From Scytolyngbya sp. HA4215-MV1 (GTDB lineage: Bacteria > Cyanobacteriota > Cyanobacteriia > Leptolyngbyales > Leptolyngbyaceae), in contig JAHHIA010000004.1 of the NCBI GenBank assembly GCA_019359045.1, forward strand, positions 124,001-188,000: 64,000 bases of DNA. Reading direction: 5' to 3'. Below, one piece after another: positions 34,832 to 42,374 of this stretch. Position 1 is the first letter of the stretch. Each line of letters starts with the position of its first letter. Under the pieces are notes generated by a model. It made no database searches. It was not told the DNA's origin and worked only from the letters and a program-made list of their open reading frames with translations. Position numbers and translations under genes: made by a program.

Positions 34832-35758
34832 ATGAAGATTCGCACAATTTTGACGCTCGTAATGATTGCGATCGTTCTGGCTGTAATTAGCCTTTGGATA
34901 GGGCAACAAGCTTATTCCTGGTTGCCTCCCCAGGCGTCTGCCGAAGCACAATTGATCGATCGCTTGTTCAGCTTTCTCGTAACGCTGGGAAGCTTTATTT
35001 TTCTAGGCGTTGCAGGAGCATTGACCTACTCCATTGTGTTTCAACAAGCCGGCAAATACGATTTTAGTGATGGTCCTCACGTTGAAGGAAATGTACCGTT
35101 AGAAATCGTTTGGACGGTAATCCCATTTGTTTTAGTCATTTGGATTGCAGGTTATAGCTACCAAATTTACGAGCAAATGGCAATTTTGGGACCGATGGAG
35201 CACACCCATCAGACCACTGCGATCGCTCAAAGAGCTTCCACTGCAACGGGAGCGACAGATATGCAGGAGCAGCAGTCAACTACAGCCATCGAAGTTTATG
35301 CACGGCAATGGGCATGGGAGTTTCGCTATCCTGAGCAAAATGTGACCAGCACGGAGTTACATCTACCCAGCCATCAGCGAATCAAGCTCTCACTGCATTC
35401 CGAAGATGTACTCCATGGCTTTTTTGTTCCGGCGTTTCGAGTGAAACAAGATGTTATTCCGGGGCGTGTAATTGATTTTTCTTTTACCCCCATTCGAGAA
35501 GGGCAATATCGATTGCGTGATTCTCAATATAGTGGCACTTATTTTGCGGCGATGCAGGCTGATGTGGTTGTAGAGTCGCCCGATGCCTATCAACAGTGGC
35601 TAACTGTTTCTGCGACTCACCCCCCGATCGCTGCTTCCAATCAGGCATTTGACGAATATCATCGGGGGCAAAATCCGCTCAATACAGGATGGAAAACGGT
35701 CGAACCTGCACCGCCTCCAGTTGTGAATGCCCCCAGTGGTCAAGCGAGGAACCTATGA
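34832..35758 (+). CDS. ctaC: Alternative respiratory terminal oxidase subunit II, CuA site lost
   Basis: 308-residue subunit II of a heme-copper oxidase: two N-terminal helices (FLVTLGSFIFLGVAGALTYS; LEIVWTVIPFVLVIWIAGYS) and a cupredoxin domain with YARQWAWEFRYP. The CuA loop, normally CAELCGxxHxxM, reads DSQYSGTYFAAM: both Cys (D230, S234), the Glu (Q232) and the second His (F238) are replaced, and only Met241 and the first His (SLHSEDVLHGF) remain. So it cannot hold CuA or accept electrons from cytochrome c and should be a quinol oxidase, as known for ARTO in Synechocystis. The stop overlaps ctaD in ATGA. Confidence 0.93.
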   Translation: MKIRTILTLVMIAIVLAVISLWIGQQAYSWLPPQASAEAQLIDRLFSFLVTLGSFIFLGVAGALTYSIVFQQAGKYDFSDGPHVEGNVPLEIVWTVIPFVLVIWIAGYSYQIYEQMAILGPMEHTHQTTAIAQRASTATGATDMQEQQSTTAIEVYARQWAWEFRYPEQNVTSTELHLPSHQRIKLSLHSEDVLHGFFVPAFRVKQDVIPGRVIDFSFTPIREGQYRLRDSQYSGTYFAAMQADVVVESPDAYQQWLTVSATHPPIAASNQAFDEYHRGQNPLNTGWKTVEPAPPPVVNAPSGQARNL

Positions 35759-37437
35759 CAAACCTTTCCGTTGAAGTAAGCTCGCAGATTGAGCAACCCC
35801 TACCGGGTGCACCTGACAATTGGAAGCGATTTTTTGGGTTTAGCACGGATCATAAAGTGATTGGGATTCAATATCTGGTCACGTCATTCTTTTTCTTTTT
35901 AATCGGTGGCATTTTCGCCATGATCATTCGGGGGGAATTGATCACGCCTGAAGCTGATTTGCTCGATCGCACTGTTTACAATGCCATGTTTACAATGCAT
36001 GGCACAGTAATGTTATTTCTGTGGACGTTTCCCTCTCTTGTGGGGCTGTCCAATTATCTCGTGCCCTTAATGATTGGGGCAAAAGATATGGCATTTCCTC
36101 GCCTCAATGCAGTGGCTTTTTGGTTGGTGCCCTTGTTTGGCACCATTTTGATGGCAAGCTTTTTTGTGCCAGGGGGTCCTTCCCAATCGGGTTGGTGGGC
36201 CTATCCTCCAGTGAGCCTGCAAAATCCAACGGGCAATCTGATCAATGGGCAGATGTTGTGGTTGTTGGCAGTGGCGATTTCGGGCGTGTCTTCCATTATG
36301 GGCGCAGTCAACTTTGTCACGACCATCGTGCGCATGCGGGCACCGGGAATGACCTGGTTTCGGATGCCAGTGTTTGTATGGACGGTGCTGGCAGCCCAGA
36401 TTATTCAGCTCTTTGGGTTGCCGGCTCTCACCGCAGGGGCAGTGATGCTGTTACTAGATCTCACGATCGGCACTAGCTTTTTTGATCCTGCTAAAGGGGG
36501 CGATCCAGTTCTTTTTCAGCACTTCTTTTGGTTTTACTCACATCCAGCCGTATATGTGATTATTCTGCCAATTTTCGGTGTTTTTTCAGAAGTTTTTCCA
36601 GTCTATGCGCGCAAGCCTCTGTTTGGCTACAAAGTCGTGGCTGTCTCTTCGCTAATTATTACAGGACTGAGTAGCATTGTTTGGGTTCACCATATGTTCG
36701 CTAGTGGAACCCCCGGTTGGATGCGAATGGCATTTATGGCGACAACCATGTTGATCTCGGTGCCAACAGGTATCAAGGTTTTTGCCTGGGTTGCCACCAT
36801 TTGGGGTGGTAAATTGCGCCTGAACACCCCCATGCTGTTTGCATTAGGTGGGCTGTTTATGTTTGTGTTTGCTGGGATTACGGGCATTATGTTGGCAGCC
36901 GTGCCGATCGACATTCATGTCAACAACACCTATTTTGTAGTCGGGCATTTTCACTATGTGATTTATGGCGCTACCGTGATGGGGCTGTATGCAGCGTTCT
37001 ATCATTGGTTCCCTAAAATGACTGGGCGAATGTATTCCGAAGGTTTAGGGAAACTCCACTTTTACCTGACGTTGATTGGCACCAATCTCAACTTTTTCCC
37101 GATGCATCCTCTGGGGCTACAGGGAATGCCACGTCGAGTTGCTTCCTACGACCCGGAATTTGCTTTCTGGAATGTAATTGCCAGTTTAGGCGCGTTTTTG
37201 CTGGGGATGTCTACATTACCCTTTATTTTGAACATGATTGGCTCGTGGGTACAGGGTGAGAAAGCACCTAAAAATCCCTGGCGAGCGATCGGGTTAGAGT
37301 GGCTGGTGTCCTCCCCGCCGACGGTTGAAAATTTTGAAGCTCTCCCGATTGTGATTGCTCCCCCCTACGGCTACGGCAAATCAGACCCCTTAGTTGCAAA
37401 TCCTGAAGCGCTTGAGGTGATCCATGAACCCAACTGA
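35755..37437 (+). CDS. ctaD: Alternative respiratory terminal oxidase subunit I, A2-type
   Basis: 560-residue catalytic subunit with twelve helices. Low-spin heme His in FTMHGTVMLFLW; CuB/Tyr segment WFYSHPAVYVIILP (Y261 S262 H263, Y267 as the cross-linking Tyr); CuB pair VHHMFASG; final heme ligands VVGHFHYVIYG. The D-channel Glu of HPEVY is replaced and the YSHPxV signature is present, which defines the A2 subfamily of heme-copper oxidases. Start at 35755, not 35689, because it overlaps ctaC by 4 bp. ctaE overlaps its end by 14 bp. It probably reduces O2 with electrons from plastoquinol. Confidence 0.96.
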   Translation: MTNLSVEVSSQIEQPLPGAPDNWKRFFGFSTDHKVIGIQYLVTSFFFFLIGGIFAMIIRGELITPEADLLDRTVYNAMFTMHGTVMLFLWTFPSLVGLSNYLVPLMIGAKDMAFPRLNAVAFWLVPLFGTILMASFFVPGGPSQSGWWAYPPVSLQNPTGNLINGQMLWLLAVAISGVSSIMGAVNFVTTIVRMRAPGMTWFRMPVFVWTVLAAQIIQLFGLPALTAGAVMLLLDLTIGTSFFDPAKGGDPVLFQHFFWFYSHPAVYVIILPIFGVFSEVFPVYARKPLFGYKVVAVSSLIITGLSSIVWVHHMFASGTPGWMRMAFMATTMLISVPTGIKVFAWVATIWGGKLRLNTPMLFALGGLFMFVFAGITGIMLAAVPIDIHVNNTYFVVGHFHYVIYGATVMGLYAAFYHWFPKMTGRMYSEGLGKLHFYLTLIGTNLNFFPMHPLGLQGMPRRVASYDPEFAFWNVIASLGAFLLGMSTLPFILNMIGSWVQGEKAPKNPWRAIGLEWLVSSPPTVENFEALPIVIAPPYGYGKSDPLVANPEALEVIHEPN

Positions 37438-38059
37438 GGCTGACGCTTCCCCAAACCCACCCATGGTGACAAGTCACACACCTGCCATCCCCTCGGTCGC
37501 TGAACATGGACACGATGATGCAGGTAACCGAATGTTTGGCTTCATCGTCTTCCTGCTCTCTGAGAGTGTTATTTTTCTGAGTTTTTTTACTGGATATATC
37601 GTCTACAAAACTACCACTCCTGATTGGTTGCCATCGGGTGTTTCCGGTCTGGCAATGAGAGACCCTGCCATCAACACGATCGTTCTGGTTTCCAGTAGTT
37701 TGGTGATTTATATTGCTGAGCGGTTTCTTCATGCTAAGAATCTTTGGGGATTTCGAGCCTTTTGGTTGCTGACAATGGCAATGGGGAGCTATTTCCTGTA
37801 CGGTCAAGCAGTGGAATGGCGCAGTCTTCCCTTTGGTTTTACAGCGGGTGTGTTTGGGGGCTCTTTCTATTTGCTCACTGGATTTCATGGGTTGCATGTT
37901 CTGACAGGTGTGCTATTGCAGTCGCTCATGTTGGGACGATCGTTTATTCCAGGCAACTACAACAAAGGTGAATTTGGAGTTGCCGCAACCTCTTTGTTTT
38001 GGCACTTTGTGGATGTCATTTGGGTTATTTTGTTTGTGCTAATTTATGTCTGGCAATGA
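37424..38059 (+). CDS. ctaE: Alternative respiratory terminal oxidase subunit III
   Basis: 211 residues, five helices as in short cyanobacterial subunit III. Key segments: MFGFIVFLLSESVIFLSFF, the Glu-containing helix 3 region and HGLHVLTGV, and the end WHFVDVIWVILFVLIYVWQ. Starts inside the end of ctaD with GAGGTG ahead of the ATG. Structural subunit of the oxidase; needed for assembly and activity stability in related enzymes. Confidence 0.95.
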   Translation: MNPTEADASPNPPMVTSHTPAIPSVAEHGHDDAGNRMFGFIVFLLSESVIFLSFFTGYIVYKTTTPDWLPSGVSGLAMRDPAINTIVLVSSSLVIYIAERFLHAKNLWGFRAFWLLTMAMGSYFLYGQAVEWRSLPFGFTAGVFGGSFYLLTGFHGLHVLTGVLLQSLMLGRSFIPGNYNKGEFGVAATSLFWHFVDVIWVILFVLIYVWQ

Positions 38060-38068
38060 GGAAGCGCC

Positions 38069-39580
38069 ATGATTATTGACGACCAATCCTACGATCTAAT
38101 CATTGTTGGCACTGGCGCGGGCGGAGGAACGCTGGCATATAAACTGGCTGCCACAGGCAGGAAAATCCTCATTTTGGAACGAGGAGATTTTATGCCTCTA
38201 GAGGAGCAAAATCGCAGTCATGTAGATGTGTTTAAGCGTGAACGCTATCATGCGCCTGAAGAGTGGTACGACAGCGCTGGCGAACCGTTCTCGCCCCAAA
38301 TGAATTATGCGATCGGGGGCAATACGAAAATCTATGGTGCAGCCCTGTTGCGGTTTCGAGAAAAAGATTTTGAAAGAGTCAAACATCAAGCGGGAGTATC
38401 ACCGGAATGGTGTCTGAAATACTCTGATTTTGAACCCTACTATACTGAAGCAGAAACCCTTTACAAAGTGCACGGGCAGATAGGAAATGACCCAACTGAG
38501 CCTGTTCATTGTGCTGATTACCCTTTTCCCTTGATCGCTCAGGAACCGCAAATGGTTGCCATTGGCGAAGCGATCGCCCAGCAAGGGTTACATCCTGCCC
38601 CAATTCCTCTAGGGTTAACCCGCCAATCGGATGATCCGACTAATGATGCAGAGGTCAGTGGGATTCTTCCGGCTTTAAAGCATCCGAACGTCACTTTGAA
38701 AACGGGTGCCAAAGCGATTTGTTTGCACACCAATCCCTCTGGTCGCGCCGTGAAAGGAGTTGAAGCCGAAATCGCTGGACAATCTTATTTATTCCTGGCG
38801 GATATCGTCGTGCTTGCCTGCGGTGCCGTCAATTCGGCTGCGTTGTTGTTGCGATCGCGCAATGATCTTCATCCCCAGGGCTTAGCCAATCGTTCCGATC
38901 AGGTGGGGCGCAATTTAATGAAAAGCCTGATAACAGCTGTCGTACAGTTGAGCAAAAAGCCCAATTCCGGCACATTTCAGAAAAGCATTTATGTCAATGA
39001 CTTTTATTGGGGAGAGGGTGATTTTCCTTATCCCATGGGACACATCCACAATACGGGTGGGTTACTCACGGACATTATTTTTGCTGAGGCACCCCCCATG
39101 TTTTCTGGATTGGCAAAGTTTATGCCAGGGTTTGGCTTAAAGCAATTGGCAACCCATTCGATCGGATGGTGGGCACAAACCGAAGATTTGCCTGAGCCAA
39201 TCAATCGTGTACGAGTGGATAATAATAAGTTGTGGGTTGACTACACCCCGAATAATTTGGAAGCGCACGATCGTCTCCTTTACCGTTGGACAGATGTTCT
39301 CAAATCGGTTGAAAAACATCTAGATGGGTTTCAACCTGGCGTGTTGCACCCGCGAGGCGAGGTTCCCCTCCAGGTCATGGCAAATCAATGTGGCACATGT
39401 CGTTTTGGGGATGATCCGGACACTTCTGTGCTCGATCGCAACTGTCGCGCCCATGATGTAGATAATTTATACGTGGTGGATGGTAGTTTTTTCCCATCTA
39501 ATGCTGGAGTCAGCCCTGCATTGACTATTATCGCCAATGCCTTGCGAGTGGGAGAACACCTCATTGAACGTCTGAAATAA
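38069..39580 (+). CDS. GMC-family FAD oxidoreductase
   Basis: 503 residues, glucose-methanol-choline family. FAD-binding GTGAGGGTLAYKLA at the N-terminus; ERGDFMPLEEQNRSHVD; the GMC signature region YAIGGNTKIYGAALLRFREKDF; C-terminal VVDGSFFPSNAGVSPALTIIANALR with the GMC_oxred_C fold. It lies 9 bp after ctaE with GAGGA before the ATG, so it belongs to the oxidase operon. It may be a dehydrogenase that feeds electrons to the quinone pool served by the oxidase, or a detoxifying oxidase. Substrate is not predictable. Length normal; no signal peptide. Confidence 0.9.
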   Translation: MIIDDQSYDLIIVGTGAGGGTLAYKLAATGRKILILERGDFMPLEEQNRSHVDVFKRERYHAPEEWYDSAGEPFSPQMNYAIGGNTKIYGAALLRFREKDFERVKHQAGVSPEWCLKYSDFEPYYTEAETLYKVHGQIGNDPTEPVHCADYPFPLIAQEPQMVAIGEAIAQQGLHPAPIPLGLTRQSDDPTNDAEVSGILPALKHPNVTLKTGAKAICLHTNPSGRAVKGVEAEIAGQSYLFLADIVVLACGAVNSAALLLRSRNDLHPQGLANRSDQVGRNLMKSLITAVVQLSKKPNSGTFQKSIYVNDFYWGEGDFPYPMGHIHNTGGLLTDIIFAEAPPMFSGLAKFMPGFGLKQLATHSIGWWAQTEDLPEPINRVRVDNNKLWVDYTPNNLEAHDRLLYRWTDVLKSVEKHLDGFQPGVLHPRGEVPLQVMANQCGTCRFGDDPDTSVLDRNCRAHDVDNLYVVDGSFFPSNAGVSPALTIIANALRVGEHLIERLK

Positions 39581-39645
39581 TTTCATTCCAATCACGTTTG
39601 CCGAACTTAGGGATCTGCAGATTAATAATTTACCCAGCAGTCAGG

Positions 39646-39694
39646 TTTCGACTGCGCTCAACCTTCAGTCGTCGCAGCTTGAGCGTAGCCGAAA
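39646..39694. repeat. Dispersed hairpin repeat (TTTCGACTGCGCTCAA type)
   Basis: Arms 39646-39661 and 39679-39694 complement each other in 14 of 16 positions. This TCGACTnCGCTCAA / TTGAGCGnAGnCGAA palindrome is a common cyanobacterial repeat. It lies just after the GMC gene and may terminate the oxidase operon. Confidence 0.65.
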
Positions 39695-39764
39695 TCCAAA
39701 CCGCGGGTATTTTATTTTCATGCAAGTCCTTTAGGAGGATGCTTTTGCATTATTCTGGCATAAC

Positions 39765-39925
39765 CGTGTTAGCCTCTAAATGAGAGTCGGTCCTGATGGG
39801 GATCAGCCATCAGACTTGAGGGGAAGTTTGCTAAAAATCCAGCGCTGTCCCGCACCTGTAATGAAAGCCATCATGCAAAAGCTCAACTTAGCCACCAGCA
39901 TCAAAATGAAGCAGGCACCCGCTCA
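39765..39925 (+). ncRNA. Cobalamin-riboswitch-like leader
   Basis: The core resembles the B12 element: GTCGGTCCTGATGG, then TTGAGGGGAA, AAAAATCC, and the highly conserved GCGCTGTCCCGCACCTGTAA at 39842-39861 followed by TGAAAGCC. The junction core is convincing. The P5 hairpin is imperfect and the 3' closing half (the box usually ending in CCTGCC) is not clearly present, though GCAGGCACCC occurs at 39911-39920. So it is either a diverged or a partly decayed riboswitch. It ends about 40 bp before the methyltransferase start on the same strand. Confidence 0.65.
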
Positions 39926-39966
39926 TTTTCGATAACATCACATAAAGACTTTGAGGCTTGAGTTTG

Positions 39967-40911
39967 ATGAATTTCTTTCTGGTTGTGCTTGGATTGCTCC
40001 TAGCCCTATTGATCCTAGCTATCGCCTTTTATCTATTCACCGCCCGTCGTTACCAATCCTCCAGTTCAGTTGCCAATTCTTATGATCACTGGACAGAAGA
40101 CGGCATTCTAGAGTTTTACTGGGGCGAACATATCCACCTAGGGCACTATGGTTCTCCACCGCACCGCAAAGATTTTCTCACTGCCAAAGCAGACTTTGTC
40201 GATGAAATGGTGCGTTGGGGAGGACTGGATCAATTGCCTGCCGGCACAACGGTTTTGGATGTGGGTTGTGGGATTGGCGGCAGCAGTCGCATTTTGGCAA
40301 AGGATTATGGATTTGCTGTCACAGGAGTTACCATCAGTCCGCAACAGGTGAAACGAGCACAAGAATTGACCCCCCATGACCTGAATGTGACATTTTTGGT
40401 TGATGATGCGATGGCACTTTCGTTTCCCGATGCCAGTTTTGATGTGGTGTGGTCGATCGAAGCAGGTCCTCACATGCCTGACAAAGCGGTGTTTGCCAAA
40501 GAGTTAATGCGCGTGCTCAAACCTGGTGGCGTGCTGGTAGTGGCGGATTGGAATCAGAGAGACGATCGCCAAAAGCCCTTGAATTTTTGGGAAAAGCCTG
40601 TGATGCAACAACTGCTCGATCAGTGGTCGCATCCGGCATTCTCCAGTATTGAAGGCTTTGCCGAACTGTTGGCAGCAACCGGATGGGTGGAGGGCACTGT
40701 GAAGACCACCGACTGGACTGAACCCACGCTGCCATCCTGGTTAGATTCGATTCGACAAGGCATCATTCGCCCCAATGGCTTGGTGCGTTTTGGCGTTTCA
40801 GGTTTCATCAAGTCACTGCGCGAGGTGCCCACACTGCTCCTCATGCGGCTTGCCTTTGGCACAGGGCTTTGCCGGTTTGGTATGTTTTATGCGCGAAGAG
40901 CTGAAAATTGA
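39967..40911 (+). CDS. MPBQ/MSBQ methyltransferase (plastoquinone/tocopherol synthesis)
   Basis: 314-residue SAM-dependent methyltransferase very like the Synechocystis Sll0418 type. An N-terminal membrane anchor (LVVLGLLLALLILAIAFYLF), YDHWTEDGILEFYWG, SAM motif I VLDVGCGIGGSSRIL, then VTGVTISPQQVKRAQEL, SIEAGPHMPDKAVF and VLKPGGVLVVADWNQRDDRQ are all characteristic. It methylates 2-methyl-6-phytyl- and 2-methyl-6-solanesyl-benzoquinol, giving precursors of tocopherol and plastoquinone. ATG 39967 is chosen for GAGG 10 nt upstream; TTG codons at 39958 and 39964 are less likely. The adjacent oxidase uses plastoquinol, a plausible functional link. The leader upstream looks like a cobalamin riboswitch, unexpected for this gene. 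Confidence 0.9.
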   Translation: MNFFLVVLGLLLALLILAIAFYLFTARRYQSSSSVANSYDHWTEDGILEFYWGEHIHLGHYGSPPHRKDFLTAKADFVDEMVRWGGLDQLPAGTTVLDVGCGIGGSSRILAKDYGFAVTGVTISPQQVKRAQELTPHDLNVTFLVDDAMALSFPDASFDVVWSIEAGPHMPDKAVFAKELMRVLKPGGVLVVADWNQRDDRQKPLNFWEKPVMQQLLDQWSHPAFSSIEGFAELLAATGWVEGTVKTTDWTEPTLPSWLDSIRQGIIRPNGLVRFGVSGFIKSLREVPTLLLMRLAFGTGLCRFGMFYARRAEN

Positions 40912-41255
40912 GCAGCCTTGATTGACGCTACTTGGGCGGGTGCCTTTTATCCTTCTTCTGGCAAGGTTAGCCAAGTTGCGTATTGGGCTTGACCCAGCGA
41001 ACCTGCCATCTGGCAGAGGTTTTGCCATCGACAAAATTGGTGGGGTTGAGTGGTGGTGCAGGTCTGCCGACGCCTCAGCGGTTAGCTATTAGCGATATAG
41101 ATCATCATTAACTAAGATTTTTCTAATTCAGAATATTCTCAATAAGCAACTTGCAATTGGGCGATTTATGAGATTCGGAATATCAAAAATGCTTTCTAAT
41201 CAAGCCTTTTAGCTTTGAAGAGACTATATTTCGTGTGGTGAAGTAATTAGCAAAT
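40912..41255. other. Intergenic region upstream of efeO
   Basis: No gene supported. AT-rich near its right end, leading into the Fur-like site and promoter region of efeO. A GAATATTC palindrome near 41133 is too short to interpret. Confidence 0.4.
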
Positions 41256-41270
41256 TGATTTTAATTATCA
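41256..41270. promoter_or_regulatory. Fur-family 7-1-7 operator candidate
   Basis: TGATTTTAATTATCA matches the Fur/Zur 7-1-7 palindrome TGATAATnATTATCA at 12 of 14 positions; the right half is perfect. It lies about 105 bp upstream of efeO, suitable for iron repression of efeO-efeB. Confidence 0.45.
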
Positions 41271-41375
41271 ATACCCAGTGGTGAATAGCTATGGTACTCT
41301 TGCAAGTAATTCTCAACTTATACCCTGACAGCGACAGCAGTGTCCAGGGCTTACTTGTGCTGAAAAGAAACATTT

Positions 41376-42368
41376 ATGATGAAGACCAAGACCAAAATTT
41401 GGATCGGCATCGGGGCTTATTTACTGGCAAGTGCCAGCCCCATGGTGAAACTGTCTAGCACCGATCGTGCGGGTGTTGATCGCTCGCAATCATCTCCCAG
41501 TCTTTCAATCAACTTGATATCGCAAACGTATGCCCAACCCCCTGATCCTTGTCGAAAGGGCTTAGGCGGTGAAGGCGGTGAAGGCAGTAGTGAATCTCCG
41601 GCTGCTTCGCTCAATCCACTGATCAAGCCCGGTGAACTGGAAACCGCGGTGATAGGTTATCAGACCTATGTTTTGCATGAGGTCGATCGCTTACTGGCAG
41701 ATGCCAAAGTATTTACCGATTTGGTGATTGCTGGAGATGTGAAACAGGCAAAATCTGTATATGGTTCGTCACGTCTGGGCTGGGAGCGGATTGAACCGAT
41801 CGCCGAAGCTTTTGAAGCTTTTGATAACAGCATTGATGTGCGCGTTGATGAATTTAAGGACGAAAATGATCCTAAATTTACAGGGTTTCATCGTCTTGAG
41901 ATGGGGTTGTTCAAACACAACACCACCCAGGGATATGAACCTTTTGCCAAAAAGCTGATGGCAGATCTCAACGCCTTAAAAGCCTGTGTCGCATCGCTGG
42001 AAATTGCACCGAAAGACATGGTGAGAGGCGCATCGGAGCTGATCGAAGAAGTTGCACAAGGCAAGATCACTGGCGAAGAAGAACGCTACAGCCGCACGGA
42101 CTTCTGGTCATTCAAAGCCAATGTGGAAGGCTCAGAAAAGATTGTTGAATTGATCCGTCCCATGGTGTTGAGGATTAATCCAGAATTGCTGCGACAAATT
42201 GATAATGACTTTGCTGTGGTGAATCAAATGTTGAAAAAATATTCACTTCCAGGTGGCAAATTCATGTCTTACGACCAATTAACGCCTCGAGACAAGCAAC
42301 AACTGCAAGCTGATCTGGCAAGACTGGCAGAAAATTTGTCCAAACTGCGCGGTGTAATTGGGGTGTAG
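41376..42368 (+). CDS. efeO: EfeO/EfeM-like iron-transport lipoprotein-type protein (imelysin domain)
   Basis: 330 residues. An N-terminal export segment (IWIGIGAYLLASASP) and a Gly/Ser linker lead to an all-helical EfeO/peptidase M75 domain from about residue 90: YQTYVLHEVDRLLADAKVFTDLV, SRLGWERIEPIAEAF, and the metal-binding HxxE motif in GFHRLEMGLF. The N-terminal cupredoxin of EfeO is absent, as in EfeM forms. It would bind ferrous or ferric iron in the periplasm. efeB follows 6 bp later; the permease EfeU/Ftr1 is missing here. A Fur-like site lies upstream. Confidence 0.88.
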   Translation: MMKTKTKIWIGIGAYLLASASPMVKLSSTDRAGVDRSQSSPSLSINLISQTYAQPPDPCRKGLGGEGGEGSSESPAASLNPLIKPGELETAVIGYQTYVLHEVDRLLADAKVFTDLVIAGDVKQAKSVYGSSRLGWERIEPIAEAFEAFDNSIDVRVDEFKDENDPKFTGFHRLEMGLFKHNTTQGYEPFAKKLMADLNALKACVASLEIAPKDMVRGASELIEEVAQGKITGEEERYSRTDFWSFKANVEGSEKIVELIRPMVLRINPELLRQIDNDFAVVNQMLKKYSLPGGKFMSYDQLTPRDKQQLQADLARLAENLSKLRGVIGV

Positions 42369-42374
42369 GCAACG

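Noticed and set aside
39598-39783. 61-codon frame between the GMC gene and the riboswitch-like leader
   Set aside because: It is mainly the TCGACTGCGCTCAA hairpin repeat and has no ribosome site.
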